Below, in pieces: positions 35,440 to 44,096 of a stretch of DNA of 64,000 bases (positions are counted from its first letter, which is position 1; each line of letters starts with the position of its first letter). The position numbers and the translations under genes are program-made. The DNA is taken from contig NZ_JBPKAO010000006.1 of assembly GCF_051216895.1 (NCBI RefSeq), forward strand, positions 166,690 to 230,689, given 5' to 3'. The notes below the pieces were generated by a model. The model was not told the origin of the DNA, searched no databases, and saw nothing but the letters and a program-made list of their open reading frames with translations. This DNA comes from Aquipuribacter sp051216895. Its GTDB lineage: Bacteria > Actinomycetota > Actinomycetes > Actinomycetales > JBBAYJ01.

Positions 35440-36051
35440 TCAGTTCGTCTCTTCCTGTGTGCGGTCGGGGTCGGCGGGGGTCGCCGTCCCGTCGTTCTGG
35501 TCGGGCAGCGTGAGGGCCTGGAGGACGGACCAGCGCGGGTCCGACTCCTCGTGGCTGTGGTCCGGGTCGTCGAGCAGCCTGGCCCCGCACCGGGAGCACA
35601 GCCCCGGGCAGTCGGGGTCGCAGACGGGCTGGAAGGGCAGCGAGGGCACGACCGCGTCGCGGACGGCGGGCTCGAGGTCGAGCAGGTCACCGTCCAGCAG
35701 GGGCAGCTCAGCGTCGTCCTCGCCCTCGGCGGGCGGCTCGTGCAGGAACAGCTCCTGCACGTCGACCCCGACGGCCTCGGTCACCGGGTCCAGGCAGCGC
35801 ACGCACTCGCCCGTGGCGGTGGCGGACACCGTCCCGGAGACCAGGACGCCCTCCATGACGGCCTCCAGGCGCAGGTCGAGCTCCATCGGCGACTCGGGGG
35901 TCACGGCGATGACGCCGTTGCCCAGGTCCACCGGCGCAGGGACGGTCCGCTGGACCCGGAGCATCGTCCCCGGCCGTCGGCCGAGCTCGTGCGCGTCGAG
36001 GACCAGCGGCTTGCGCGGGTCGAGCCGCGCCGGCCGCACCGTCGGAGTCAC
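35440..36051 (-). CDS. DUF177 (YceD) family protein
   Basis: A 203-aa YceD/DUF177 protein, the almost invariant partner of rpmF and implicated in 23S rRNA accumulation in other organisms. Cysteine motifs GECVRCLDPV and CDPDCPGLCSRCG could bind metal. Acidic in the middle (PPAEGEDDAELPLLDGDLLDLEPAVRD is the family's typical region). The GTG at 36051 has AGGAAGG upstream. It heads the rpmF-rnc-mutM operon. Confidence 0.94.
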   Translation of the reverse strand: MTPTVRPARLDPRKPLVLDAHELGRRPGTMLRVQRTVPAPVDLGNGVIAVTPESPMELDLRLEAVMEGVLVSGTVSATATGECVRCLDPVTEAVGVDVQELFLHEPPAEGEDDAELPLLDGDLLDLEPAVRDAVVPSLPFQPVCDPDCPGLCSRCGARLLDDPDHSHEESDPRWSVLQALTLPDQNDGTATPADPDRTQEETN

Positions 36052-36201
36052 TGCGGAACCTTCCTGGGTGGGCGTACGTGCATCCGTCGACCCGTCGGGC
36101 GACGCTCGACCGCTGCCGGGACGAGGTCACCGCAGGGCCAGCCGCCAAAGGTACCGCCAGCAGCGGCACCTCCCAAACCGGGACGGCCGACGGCGCCGTC
36201 C

Positions 36202-36732
36202 TCAGCGCGCCAGCCGGGCCGCCATGGGCGCCAGGACCGCCGGGGGCACGAGGTCGGAGACGTCGCCGCCGTTGCGGGCGACCTCCTTCACCAGCGAGGA
36301 CGAGACGTGCTCGAAGCGGGGCTCCCCCGGCAGGAACACCGTCTCCAGTCCGCTGAGGTGACGGTTCATCAGGGCCATCGGTCGCTCGTAGGCCAGGTCC
36401 GTGCCGCTGCGCAGTCCCTTCACCACCGCCTGCGCCCCGACGTCCCGGCAGTAGTCCACCAGCAGCCCGCCGGCCACCACGTCCACCCGGACGTCCCTGG
36501 TGCGGGGGTCCGCCGCGAGCACCTCCCGCAGCAGGTCGGCCCGTTCGTCGGTCTCGAACAACCCTGCCTTCCCGGGGTTGTGCACCACGGCGGCGACCAC
36601 CTGGTCGAACAGGGCGGCGCTGCGGACGATGACGTCGACGTGGCCCAGGGTCACGGGGTCGTAGCTGCCCGGGCAGACGGCCACCCGGGGGGCGCGCGGG
36701 GGCTCGGAGGAGGTGTCGCTCACGGCCGTCAC
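36202..36732 (-). CDS. coaD: Phosphopantetheine adenylyltransferase
   Basis: CoaD (176 aa) carries out the penultimate step of CoA synthesis. Nucleotidyltransferase motif CPGSYDPVTLGHVDVIVRSA (T/HXGH), KGLRSGTDLAYE and FEHVSSSLVKEVARNGGDVSDLVP are all present. The GTG at 36732 begins 1 nt after the rsmD stop, with GGAG in the rsmD tail; a GTG at 36723 is the alternative. The 150 bp to DUF177 contain no visible gene. Confidence 0.96.
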   Translation of the reverse strand: MTAVSDTSSEPPRAPRVAVCPGSYDPVTLGHVDVIVRSAALFDQVVAAVVHNPGKAGLFETDERADLLREVLAADPRTRDVRVDVVAGGLLVDYCRDVGAQAVVKGLRSGTDLAYERPMALMNRHLSGLETVFLPGEPRFEHVSSSLVKEVARNGGDVSDLVPPAVLAPMAARLAR

Positions 36733-36733
36733 G

Positions 36734-37327
36734 CTACGCGCGCTCCGCGAACCAGACCCGGGTCTCGCCGTACGTCCGCGGCTCGAGCGGGCTGAGCCCG
36801 GCCGGCCAGGTCGGTGCGGGGCTGCGGGAGGAGCGCTCCACGACCACCACGGCGTCATCGGCGCAGCGGGCCTCGACGGCGGCGAGCACCGCGTCCAGCG
36901 TCCCCGCCGGGACGTCGTAGGGCGGGTCGAGCAGGACGAGGTCGAACGCGTCGGCCCGGTCCGGCCCCCCGCCCCCGTCGTGCCTGTCCGGCCCCCCGCG
37001 CCCACCGGGTCCGTCCAGCCAGCGCTGCACCTTCTCGTGCACCACCTGCAGGGGCAGGTCCAGGGTGGCGGCGTTGTCGGCGGCGGTCCGGGCGGCCGCA
37101 CGGTCCGCGTCGACCCCGACCGCGGAGACCGCACCCCGGCTCAGCGCCTCCAGCGCCAGCGCGCCCGAGCCGCAGTACAGGTCCAGCACCCGGGCCTCGC
37201 GCACCGCACCCCAGGCGTCGAGGCGGCCGAAGACGGCCTCGCGGGTGCGGTCGCTGGTGGGGCGGGTGGTGGTCCCGCGGGGTACGGCCAACCGGCGCCC
37301 GCGGGCCGTCCCGGCCACGATCCTCAT
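36734..37327 (-). CDS. rsmD: 16S rRNA (guanine(966)-N2)-methyltransferase RsmD
   Basis: RsmD (197 aa), an SAM-dependent methyltransferase with motif I VLDLYCGSGALALEALSRGA and catalytic DPPY in LVLLDPPYDVP. A Gly-rich insert (GPGGRGGPDRHDGGGGPD) precedes the catalytic motif. The ATG at 37327 follows recG by 33 bp. The recG-rsmD-coaD order is conserved. Confidence 0.95.
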   Translation of the reverse strand: MRIVAGTARGRRLAVPRGTTTRPTSDRTREAVFGRLDAWGAVREARVLDLYCGSGALALEALSRGAVSAVGVDADRAAARTAADNAATLDLPLQVVHEKVQRWLDGPGGRGGPDRHDGGGGPDRADAFDLVLLDPPYDVPAGTLDAVLAAVEARCADDAVVVVERSSRSPAPTWPAGLSPLEPRTYGETRVWFAERA

Positions 37328-37360
37328 GCGCCCGTCCCCGTCGTCCGACCCCTCACGCGC

Positions 37361-39619
37361 TCATCCTCGCGCCAGGTACGCCTCGCGGCCGCCGGCCAGG
37401 GCGACCTCGACGGCCTCGGCCAGCTCCGGGTGGGCGGTGAGGTCCGGGTCGTCGGACAGCACGGCCTCGGCCTCGGCACGGGCCGCGGTGATCACGTCCA
37501 GGTCGTCCACCACGCGAAGCAGCCGCAGCGAGGACCGGGCCCCGGACTGCGCCGCGCCGAGCACGTCACCCTCGCGCCGGGTCCGCAGGTCGAACCGTGC
37601 CAGCTCGAAGCCGTCGACGGTCGAGGCGACGGCGTCGAGGCGCTCCCTCGCCTCCGAGGGGCCTCGCAGCGACGTGACCAGCAGGCACAGCCCGGCGTGC
37701 CCACCGCGTCCGATCCGGCCGCGCAGCTGGTGCAGCTGGGACACCCCGAACCGGTCGGCGTCCATCACCACCATCACGGTCGCGTTGGGCACGTCGACCC
37801 CCACCTCGACCACGGTGGTCGCGACCAGCACGTCCACCTCGCCCGCCACCACGGCGCGCATCACGGCGTCCTTGTCCTCGGGCGCCATCCGGCCGTGGAG
37901 CATCTCGACCCGGCAGCCGGCCAGGGCCGGCTCCAGGCGCAGCTGGTCGAGGACGTCGAGGACCGCGGCCGCCGCCGGGCGCTGGTCCTCCCCCGCGAAC
38001 TCGTCCTCCATCTCGGCGAGCACCGCGTCCTCGTCGGTGCCGTCGGCGCCGATGCGCCCGCAGACCACGAAGGCCTGCCGGCCCGCGTCGACCTCCTCGC
38101 GGACCCGCCGCCAGACCCGCTGCGCCCACGCGGGCCTCTCGGCCAGGGCGACCACGTGGGTCGTGATCGGTCGGCGTCCCGCCGGGAGCTCGTCGAGCAC
38201 GCAGGTGTCGAGGTCGCCGAACACCGTCATCGCGACGGTCCGCGGGATCGGCGTGGCGGTCATCACCAGGACGTGGACGCCGACACCGCGGGCTCGCAGC
38301 GCGTCGCGCTGCTCGACACCGAAGCGGTGCTGCTCGTCGACCACGACCAGACCCAGGTCGTGGAACTCGACCCGGTCCGACAGCAGGGCGTGGGTCCCCA
38401 CGACGATCCCCGCCTCCCCGCTGAGGATGTCGAGCATCGCCTTGCGGCGCACGGCGGTCGGCGCCGACCCGGTCAGCAGGGTCACCGACGTGCCGTCGGG
38501 GTCGCCGTCCAGCGTCCCGCCCCGCCCCAGCGGGCCCAGCACCGCCAGCAGGGAGCGGTGGTGCTGGGCGGCGAGGACCTCGGTGGGGGCGAGCATCACG
38601 GCCTGCCCGCCGGCCTCGACCACCGCGAGCATCGCCCGCAGCGCGACCAGGGTCTTGCCCGAGCCGACCTCGCCCTGCAGGAGCCGTTGCATCGGGGTGC
38701 CGGAGGCCAGGTCGGCGGACAGCTGCCGGCCGACCTCCTGCTGGCCGGCGGTGAGCGTGAACGGCAGGGCGGCGTCGAAGCGCTCGAGCAGGCCGCCCGG
38801 GCGCGGGGCGTACGTGGTGGCCGGCACCGTCCTGATCCGGTTGCGGGTGCGGACCAGACCGGTCTGCAGCACGAACGCCTCGGCGAAGCGCAGCGTCTGC
38901 TCCGCCTCGTCGCGGTCGTCCTCGTCGGCGGGTCGGTGCAGCCGACGCAGCGCCTCCAGCCGGGGCAGCAGGTCGTGCCGGGTCCGGACCTGCTCGGGCA
39001 CCGGGTCGGGGACCTCGTCCGGGGACAGCGTGTCGAGCACCTGCTCCAGGGCCGCGGCGACGTGCCAGGTCTGCGCCCTGGCCGTCGCGGGGTACACGGG
39101 CTGGAGCCGTCCCGCCCACTCGTCGACGTAGCCCTCGGCGACGACCCGTTCGAACTCGCCGTCGAGCTCGGTGTGGCCGGGCGAGCCGTGCAGCTGCATG
39201 TCGGGCTGCAGCAGCTGCAGCCGGCCGCCCCGGCGGCTGACCTTGCCGGAGAAGAACCCGCCGCGTCCCTTCACCAGCTGCTTCTCGCGGAACTGCTGGT
39301 TGAAGAACACCAGGTCCAGGCGGCCGTGGCCGTCGGTGACGACCACCTCGGTGATGAACCCCTTGCGCTGCCGCATCCGTCGGGTGGTGGTGCTGACGAC
39401 CTGGGCCTGGACGGTGACGTGCTCGCCCTCGCGGAGGCCGTCGAAGGACGTCATGTCGCCGCGGGCGGTCCAGCGGCGCGGGTAGTGCTCGAGCAGGTCC
39501 GCGACCGTACGCAGCCCCAGGCTCTCCAGCCGCTCGGCGGTCTTGGGTCCCAGCTCGCGGTCCAGCGGGGTGTCCAGCCGTGACGGCGGCCGGGGGGCAG
39601 CCGGACGGTCGGGGCTCAT
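37361..39619 (-). CDS. recG: ATP-dependent DNA helicase RecG
   Basis: RecG (752 aa) remodels stalled forks and Holliday junctions. Wedge/OB domain about 60-170 (HVTVQAQVVSTTTRRMRQRK), helicase motif I QGEVGSGKTLVAL, motif II VVVDEQHRFGVEQR, motif III MTATPIPRT and motif VI LRGRIGRGGHAGLC. The ATG at 39619 overlaps the upstream fakA-like stop (ATGA), so expression is coupled. Confidence 0.97.
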   Translation of the reverse strand: MSPDRPAAPRPPSRLDTPLDRELGPKTAERLESLGLRTVADLLEHYPRRWTARGDMTSFDGLREGEHVTVQAQVVSTTTRRMRQRKGFITEVVVTDGHGRLDLVFFNQQFREKQLVKGRGGFFSGKVSRRGGRLQLLQPDMQLHGSPGHTELDGEFERVVAEGYVDEWAGRLQPVYPATARAQTWHVAAALEQVLDTLSPDEVPDPVPEQVRTRHDLLPRLEALRRLHRPADEDDRDEAEQTLRFAEAFVLQTGLVRTRNRIRTVPATTYAPRPGGLLERFDAALPFTLTAGQQEVGRQLSADLASGTPMQRLLQGEVGSGKTLVALRAMLAVVEAGGQAVMLAPTEVLAAQHHRSLLAVLGPLGRGGTLDGDPDGTSVTLLTGSAPTAVRRKAMLDILSGEAGIVVGTHALLSDRVEFHDLGLVVVDEQHRFGVEQRDALRARGVGVHVLVMTATPIPRTVAMTVFGDLDTCVLDELPAGRRPITTHVVALAERPAWAQRVWRRVREEVDAGRQAFVVCGRIGADGTDEDAVLAEMEDEFAGEDQRPAAAAVLDVLDQLRLEPALAGCRVEMLHGRMAPEDKDAVMRAVVAGEVDVLVATTVVEVGVDVPNATVMVVMDADRFGVSQLHQLRGRIGRGGHAGLCLLVTSLRGPSEARERLDAVASTVDGFELARFDLRTRREGDVLGAAQSGARSSLRLLRVVDDLDVITAARAEAEAVLSDDPDLTAHPELAEAVEVALAGGREAYLARG

Positions 39620-41388
39620 TCGCACCCCAGCAGCAGCAGGTACCGCGGCTGCCCGCCGCCCACCACGTCGACCTGGGGACCGGCGCCACCGGGCTGCAGC
39701 CGTCGCTGCAGCCGCTCCAGCAGGTCGTGACCGGCGTCCCGGCCCGGGAGGACCGTGACGAGCTCCGCCTCCGCCCCACCGAGGGCGGCCACCACCTTCT
39801 CGGCGACGTCGACGGCGTCGGACCCGACCGCCACCACGTCCCGCCCCAGGGTGCCCACCAGGTCACCGGTCCGGCACGGGCCGACCGGGGTCGTGCAGTC
39901 CCGCGCGGCGACCGCCACCGCGCCGTGCCGGCAGCCGTCGACCGCTGCGGCCGCCGAACGCATCGCCGCGAGCGCGTCCCCGCCGCTCGGGGCACCGGGA
40001 CCGAGCACCGCGAGCGCGGCGAGCACCTGGACCTGCGAGCGCGACCGGGCCACGACCGCCGTCACGCCCTGCTCCTCGGCGGCGAGCACGGCCTGGTGCG
40101 CCACGGCGGCGGTCTCCGCGTCGTTGGGCAGCACCAGCACCCGCTCGGCGGCAGCGCCCGCGGCGAGCACCGCGTCCAGCACGTCCCCGGTGCTCGCGCG
40201 CTCCCCGGGGGCGCTGGCCACCACCAGAACCCCCGCCTCCCGGCACAGGGCCACCGTCCCCGCCCCACCGGCGCAGGCCACCACGGCGAGCGCCGCCCGC
40301 TCACCCCCGGCGTCCGCCCCGGCGGAGCCGTGACGCGCGGCGGCCGCGAAGTGCGTGATCCGGATGGCGTGCGGAGAGCCCGCGGCCATGCCTGCCTCCA
40401 CCGCCGCCCCGGGGTCGTCGGTGTGCACGTGCACGTGCCACAGCGAGTCGCCCCCGACGACCAGGACGCTGTCGCCCAGGCGCAGCAACGCCTCCCGCAA
40501 CCGCTCCACCGGCCCGGCGGTCCCCTCCCCGGGCCCGTCCACCCCCAGCAGGTACATGACCTCGTAGGCCGGGCCGCCCGGTCGGAGGTCGGTGCCCGCC
40601 ACCCCGCGCAGCGTCAGGTCCCCCTCCACGGGGTCGTCGCCGGCCGTGGGGGACGACCGGCGCACCCCGCCGGTCCCGTCGTCCCCGTCGGTCCTGTCGT
40701 CCCCGTCGGTCCTGTCGTCCCCGTCGGTCCTGTCGGCGACCTCGCCCGCGAGGACGACGTCGCGCAGCGCACCCAGGGCCAGCACCAGGCCGGCGCCGCC
40801 GGCGTCCACCACACCGGCCGCGGCCAGGGCGGGCAGCTGCAGGGGCGTCCGGTCGAGCGCCCGCTCGGCGGCGCCCACCACGGCGTCGAGGAGGGCGGGC
40901 AGGCCGGCGCCGGTCGCGACGACCCGCTCGGCCTCCTCCGCGGCGGCCCGCGACACGCTGAGCACGGTGCCCTCGACGGGGTCCGTGACCGCCGCCCAGG
41001 CGAGGTCGTCCCCCCGGCACAGCGCCTTCGCCACCACGTCGGCCCCGATGCCCCCGAGCACCCCGTGGCCGGGCGCACCCAGCACGTCCGCCCAGCCCCG
41101 GGCGAGCTGGCTGGCGATCACGCCGGAGTTGCCCCGGGCGTTGACCAGCAGGGCCCGGGCCAGGTCGCCGCCGCCGTCACCCAGGGCACCGCTGACCGTG
41201 AGGTGCAGGTTGGTGCCGGTGTCGCCGTCGGGGACCGGGAACACGTTGAGCGCGTCCAGCTCCGCCCTGGCCCCCTGCAGCCGGCGGGCCGCCAGGCGCG
41301 CCCAGCGGCGCAGCGCGGCGGCGTCGAGCGAGGTGAGGGGACCGCCGCCGGGCGCGCGGACCGCCTGGGTCGATGCGTCCCCGGTCAT
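39616..41388 (-). CDS. DAK2-domain protein, fatty acid kinase FakA-like
   Basis: A 590-aa DAK2/FakA-like protein. The N-terminal DAK2 ATP-binding domain has the metal motif NVFPVPDGDTGTNLHLTV and ARGNSGVIASQLARG; the C-terminal DegV-associated region ends PQVDVVGGGQPRYLLLLGCE. In firmicutes FakA phosphorylates fatty acids carried by FakB; no FakB is in this window. A linker contains three RTDGDD repeats (18-bp units). The position upstream of recG is conserved in actinobacteria. The ATG at 41388 is preceded 6 nt upstream by TATCCT, so it is probably leaderless. Confidence 0.9.
   Translation of the reverse strand: MTGDASTQAVRAPGGGPLTSLDAAALRRWARLAARRLQGARAELDALNVFPVPDGDTGTNLHLTVSGALGDGGGDLARALLVNARGNSGVIASQLARGWADVLGAPGHGVLGGIGADVVAKALCRGDDLAWAAVTDPVEGTVLSVSRAAAEEAERVVATGAGLPALLDAVVGAAERALDRTPLQLPALAAAGVVDAGGAGLVLALGALRDVVLAGEVADRTDGDDRTDGDDRTDGDDGTGGVRRSSPTAGDDPVEGDLTLRGVAGTDLRPGGPAYEVMYLLGVDGPGEGTAGPVERLREALLRLGDSVLVVGGDSLWHVHVHTDDPGAAVEAGMAAGSPHAIRITHFAAAARHGSAGADAGGERAALAVVACAGGAGTVALCREAGVLVVASAPGERASTGDVLDAVLAAGAAAERVLVLPNDAETAAVAHQAVLAAEEQGVTAVVARSRSQVQVLAALAVLGPGAPSGGDALAAMRSAAAAVDGCRHGAVAVAARDCTTPVGPCRTGDLVGTLGRDVVAVGSDAVDVAEKVVAALGGAEAELVTVLPGRDAGHDLLERLQRRLQPGGAGPQVDVVGGGQPRYLLLLGCE
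40678..40731 (-). repeat. 18-bp tandem repeat in fakA-like gene
   Basis: Three exact 18-bp units (gtcgtccccgtcggtcct) starting at 40678, 40696 and 40714 encode RTDGDD repeats in a linker. Confidence 0.92.
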
Positions 41389-41394
41389 GCCCGG

Positions 41395-41400
41395 AGGATA
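41395..41400 (-). promoter_or_regulatory. Leaderless -10 of fakA-like/recG operon
   Basis: TATCCT is followed by 6 nt and the ATG at 41388; there is no Shine-Dalgarno. Confidence 0.5.
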
Positions 41401-41421
41401 CGAGCCCCCCGGGACACCTGC

Positions 41422-41516
41422 GGCCGGTCGCGCGGCACGTCGTGCGGCCGGTCGTACGGGACGTCGTGCGGCACGTCGTCGGCCGGTCGTGCGGCCCGTC
41501 GCGCGGCCCGTCGACC
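41422..41516. repeat. Degenerate 12-bp tandem array in the fakA-rpmB intergenic region
   Basis: Eight consecutive units (one is 11 bp) of the form GGCNSGTCGYGC, beginning at 41422, occupy about a third of the 313-bp divergent gap. No Shine-Dalgarno-linked gene is visible in it. The rest of the gap holds the fakA -10 at one end and the rpmB promoter and leader at the other. Confidence 0.75.
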
Positions 41517-41580
41517 CGTGGGCCCACCCGACCGGTCCGCCCGGGGGCGTCGGAGGTCAGGGGGCACCGGCCGGATCGGG

Positions 41581-41586
41581 TACCCT
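41581..41586 (+). promoter_or_regulatory. Putative -10 of rpmB
   Basis: TACCCT is a good actinobacterial -10. It predicts a leader of about 110 nt before rpmB, which, unlike many genes here, has a strong AGGAG ribosome-binding site. Confidence 0.4.
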
Positions 41587-41701
41587 GTCGTGGTTGCTCA
41601 CCGGGAGTCCCGGGGACGCACCTGGCGGGTCCGCACCCGGACACGCCGCCCGAACGGGCCCCGCTCGTGGGCCCAGACATCGACTTCCTAGGAGATACCC
41701 C

Positions 41702-41887
41702 GTGGCTGCCAACTGCGACGTCTGCGGCAAGGGCCCCGGCTTCGGCAACAGCATCTCCCACTCGCACCGCCGCACCAAGCGGCGCTGGAACCCCAACATC
41801 CAGCGGGTTCGCGCGATGGTGGGCGCGACGCCGAAGCGGGTCAACGTCTGCACCTCCTGCCTCAAGGCGGGCAAGGTCTCTCGCTGA
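41702..41887 (+). CDS. rpmB: 50S ribosomal protein L28
   Basis: L28 (61 aa) reads CDVCGKGPGFGNSISHSHRRT and VNVCTSCLKAGKV, the zinc-binding form with two CXXC pairs. GTG with AGGAGAT upstream. It is monocistronic: a terminator follows directly and the next gene is convergent. Confidence 0.97.
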   Translation: MAANCDVCGKGPGFGNSISHSHRRTKRRWNPNIQRVRAMVGATPKRVNVCTSCLKAGKVSR

Positions 41888-41893
41888 CCTCCC

Positions 41894-41915
41894 GGTCACG
41901 CCTGAGGGCGTGACC
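41894..41915 (+). terminator. rpmB terminator hairpin
   Basis: ggtcacgcc / ggcgtgacc, a 9-bp perfect stem with a tgag loop, starting 6 bp after the rpmB stop. A second hairpin with a one-base bulge (about 41929-41961) covers the thiL 3' end and serves the opposite strand. Confidence 0.65.
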
Positions 41916-41944
41916 CCCGCACCACCCACGGCCGCCGGACCCGA

Positions 41945-43066
41945 TCAGGGTCGGCGGCCGTAGTGCGTCCACCCCCCGGGGTCCCGGCGGGCCACGCCGT
42001 CCACCCGGACCAGCGGGCCCTCCTCGCCGGCGGGCGCGACCTCGCCGACCGGGACGAACCCGGCGGGCAGCGTCGCCCCCGCCGGGAAGCAGGCCAGCAT
42101 GCTGTGCTCCTCCCCGCTGGTGAGGACCCACTCCTGGGCCCGGTCGTCGGGCAGGCCCAGCAACCCGGCGACCAGCAGCAGGTCCTGCCCGGGTGCCAGG
42201 TCCGTCGTCCGCAGCCGCAGGTCCACCCCCGACGCGCGCGCCAGTCGCGTCGCGTCCCGGACGAGCCCGTCGCTGACGTCGATCAGGGCCCTCGCCCCGG
42301 CGGCGCGGGCACGGGGACCTGCCGTGTGGTCCGGTCGCGGGGCCCGGTGCACGCCGACCACCCGGTCGACGGCGGCGGCCACGTCCGCCGCCAGCCCGTC
42401 GACGGCCGCCCGGCCCCGCTGCAGCAGCTCCAGCCCGGCGGCCGACGCCCCCACGGCACCGCCGAGCGCCACGACGTCGCCGGGCCGGGCGCCGTCCCGG
42501 CAGGTGGCGGGCCGCGGGCCGCGGAGGACACCGAACGACGTGCCGGTCACCACCAGCGCGCCGCCGTCGGCCACGTCACCGCCGAGGACGGCCACCCCCG
42601 CCCGGGAGGCCTCGGCGGCGATGCCGTCCGCGAGGCCGAGGCACCAGCCCACCGGCGTGCCGCCCGGCACGACGAGCGAGACCAGCAGGCCGACGCCGAC
42701 CGCCCCCATGGCCTCGACGTCCGCGAGCACCTGGACGACGGCCTTGCGGCCGACCTGCTCGGCGCCGGACCAGTCGGTACGGAAGTCGACCCCCTCGACC
42801 AACGTGTCGGTGCTGGTGACGAGCGGGCCGTCGACCTCGAGCACGGCGGCGTCGTCGCCGGGCCCCACCAGCACCCGGGCCGGACCACCGTCGAGCGCGG
42901 CGGCCGGCCGCAGCCGCGCCACCACCGCCCGGACCAGGGCGTCCTCGCCGACGTCGGCGACCCTCGACCCGGCGGTGCCGGTCGCCCCGGCGTCGTGGTC
43001 CAGCTCCGCAGGTCGCAGGTCCTCAGGTCGCAGGTCCGCAGGGGCGGGGTCGTCGCGTGTCGGCAC
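41945..43066 (-). CDS. thiL: Thiamine-monophosphate kinase
   Basis: ThiL (373 aa) phosphorylates thiamine monophosphate to thiamine pyrophosphate. PurM-like fold motifs: VLVGPGDDAAVLEVDG, TSTDTLVEGVDFRTDW, LADVEAMGAVGVGLLVSL, LGGDVADGGALVVTGTS and LIDVSDGLVRDATRLAR. The GTG at 43066 has GAGGAG upstream; the first 40 residues are an extra low-complexity segment with repeated LRPEDLRP-like units. It diverges from the Lrp-domain gene. Confidence 0.95.
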   Translation of the reverse strand: MPTRDDPAPADLRPEDLRPAELDHDAGATGTAGSRVADVGEDALVRAVVARLRPAAALDGGPARVLVGPGDDAAVLEVDGPLVTSTDTLVEGVDFRTDWSGAEQVGRKAVVQVLADVEAMGAVGVGLLVSLVVPGGTPVGWCLGLADGIAAEASRAGVAVLGGDVADGGALVVTGTSFGVLRGPRPATCRDGARPGDVVALGGAVGASAAGLELLQRGRAAVDGLAADVAAAVDRVVGVHRAPRPDHTAGPRARAAGARALIDVSDGLVRDATRLARASGVDLRLRTTDLAPGQDLLLVAGLLGLPDDRAQEWVLTSGEEHSMLACFPAGATLPAGFVPVGEVAPAGEEGPLVRVDGVARRDPGGWTHYGRRP

Positions 43067-43117
43067 AGTTCTCCTCGTCGGCGACGGCACGGGTCTGCGC
43101 GTCGACCGTCGTCGCGG

Positions 43118-43123
43118 TACGGT
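43118..43123 (+). promoter_or_regulatory. Leaderless -10 of Lrp-domain gene
   Basis: TACGGT is followed by 6 nt and the GTG at 43130; there is no Shine-Dalgarno. Confidence 0.5.
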
Positions 43124-43129
43124 CGGCGC

Positions 43130-43363
43130 GTGGTTCAGGCCTACATCCTCGTGCAGACAGAGGTCGGCAAGGCGGGTGCCGTCTCCGACGCCATCCGCAG
43201 CATGACCGAGACCGTGTCGGTGGAGAACGTCACCGGCCCCTACGACGTCGTCGCCAAGGTGCAGGCCGAGACGCTCGACGAGCTGGGCCGGCTGGTGGTC
43301 GCCCGCATCCAGGAGCTGTCGGGCATCACGCGCACCCTGACGTGCCCCGTCGTCAACTTCTGA
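43130..43363 (+). CDS. Stand-alone Lrp/AsnC ligand-binding (RAM) domain protein
   Basis: A 77-aa protein comprising only the AsnC/Lrp effector-binding domain: VQAYILVQTEVGKAGAVSDAIRSM, VSVENVTGPYDVVAKVQAETLDELG and ITRTLTCPVVNF. There is no DNA-binding domain. Such small RAM proteins are common in actinobacteria near thiL and ddl; the ligand and role are unknown. Its last 22 nt overlap the likely start of the DUF3515 lipoprotein gene. Confidence 0.92.
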   Translation: MVQAYILVQTEVGKAGAVSDAIRSMTETVSVENVTGPYDVVAKVQAETLDELGRLVVARIQELSGITRTLTCPVVNF

Positions 43364-43824
43364 CCCGTCGCCGCGCCACCGTCCTGCTGGGCGGTCCGCT
43401 CGTCCTCGTGCTGGCCTCCTGCAGCAGCCCGGTGCCGGTGGTGACCGCCGACGACGGCGGCTCCCCCGCCTGCGCCGACGTGCTCAGCCTGCTGCCCGCG
43501 ACGCTCGCGGGGGCCCCTCGCCGCGACACCTCCGGCGGCCCCGGCACGGCGGCCTGGGGCGACCCGGCCATCCTGCTGCGCTGCGGCGTGGAGCCGGTGG
43601 CCGCGACCACGCAGCCGTGCGTGGGCGTCCCGGGGTCCGGCGGCGAGGTCGACTGGGTGGTCCTGGCCACCGACGACACCGGGTCCATCGTGCGGACGTT
43701 CGGCCGTGAGCCCGCCGTCGAGCTCGAGGTGCCCGCCGCCTACGGCCCGGCGCCGGTGAGCGTGCTCCCGGACCTGGGCGAGGCGGTGTCGGTCGTGGAG
43801 CCCACGGCCGTCTGCGTGGACTGA
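43342..43824 (+). CDS. DUF3515 family lipoprotein
   Basis: A 160-aa DUF3515 protein. After a basic start (PRRQLLTRRRATV) it has a signal peptide with lipobox LASC (VLLGGPLVLVLASCSS), so it should be lipid-anchored outside the membrane. The DUF3515 core follows: ACADVLSLLPATLAG, AAWGDPAILLRCGVEP, VDWVVLATDDTGSIVRTFGREPAVEL and the C-terminal VVEPTAVCVD. The start is uncertain: the GTG at 43342 lies inside the previous gene and has no Shine-Dalgarno. Function unknown; a thiL-ddl neighbour in other actinobacteria. Confidence 0.88.
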   Translation: MPRRQLLTRRRATVLLGGPLVLVLASCSSPVPVVTADDGGSPACADVLSLLPATLAGAPRRDTSGGPGTAAWGDPAILLRCGVEPVAATTQPCVGVPGSGGEVDWVVLATDDTGSIVRTFGREPAVELEVPAAYGPAPVSVLPDLGEAVSVVEPTAVCVD

Positions 43825-43862
43825 GCCGGGCCGGACGTCGACCCGGCGGGGACGACCTCGCC

Positions 43863-44033
43863 TCAGACGTCCTCCCGTGCGTCCGCGACGGACTCCTCCG
43901 GACGCGGGGGGACGTCCTCGTCGTCCTCCAGCACCTCCAGCGGGAGGTCGGGGTGCGTCTCGGGCGCGCCCAGGGGCTGCGGGCCGGGCTCGGGGTCGGG
44001 CTGCGCGCCCGGGGTGGTGCTGCTGTCGCTCAT
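43863..44033 (-). CDS. Small acidic hypothetical protein
   Basis: A 56-aa protein of no family I recognise, very rich in Pro, Glu and Asp (e.g. EVLEDDEDVPPRPEESVAD), probably disordered. The evidence that it is real is an ideal AGGAGG Shine-Dalgarno 6 nt before the ATG at 44033. It lies 63 bp downstream of ddl on the same strand, so it may be the last gene of a ddl operon. Confidence 0.6.
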   Translation of the reverse strand: MSDSSTTPGAQPDPEPGPQPLGAPETHPDLPLEVLEDDEDVPPRPEESVADAREDV

Positions 44034-44096
44034 GGGTGCCTCCTGGGCTCGACGGGGGTGCTGCGGGGCCATCCTCCCCGAACGCGGACGGGGCGC

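Noticed and set aside
41385..41567. Short minus-strand frame over the 12-bp array (DVPHDVPYDRP-like)
   Set aside because: It has no Shine-Dalgarno or usable promoter and crosses the fakA-like start; treated as a non-coding repeat.
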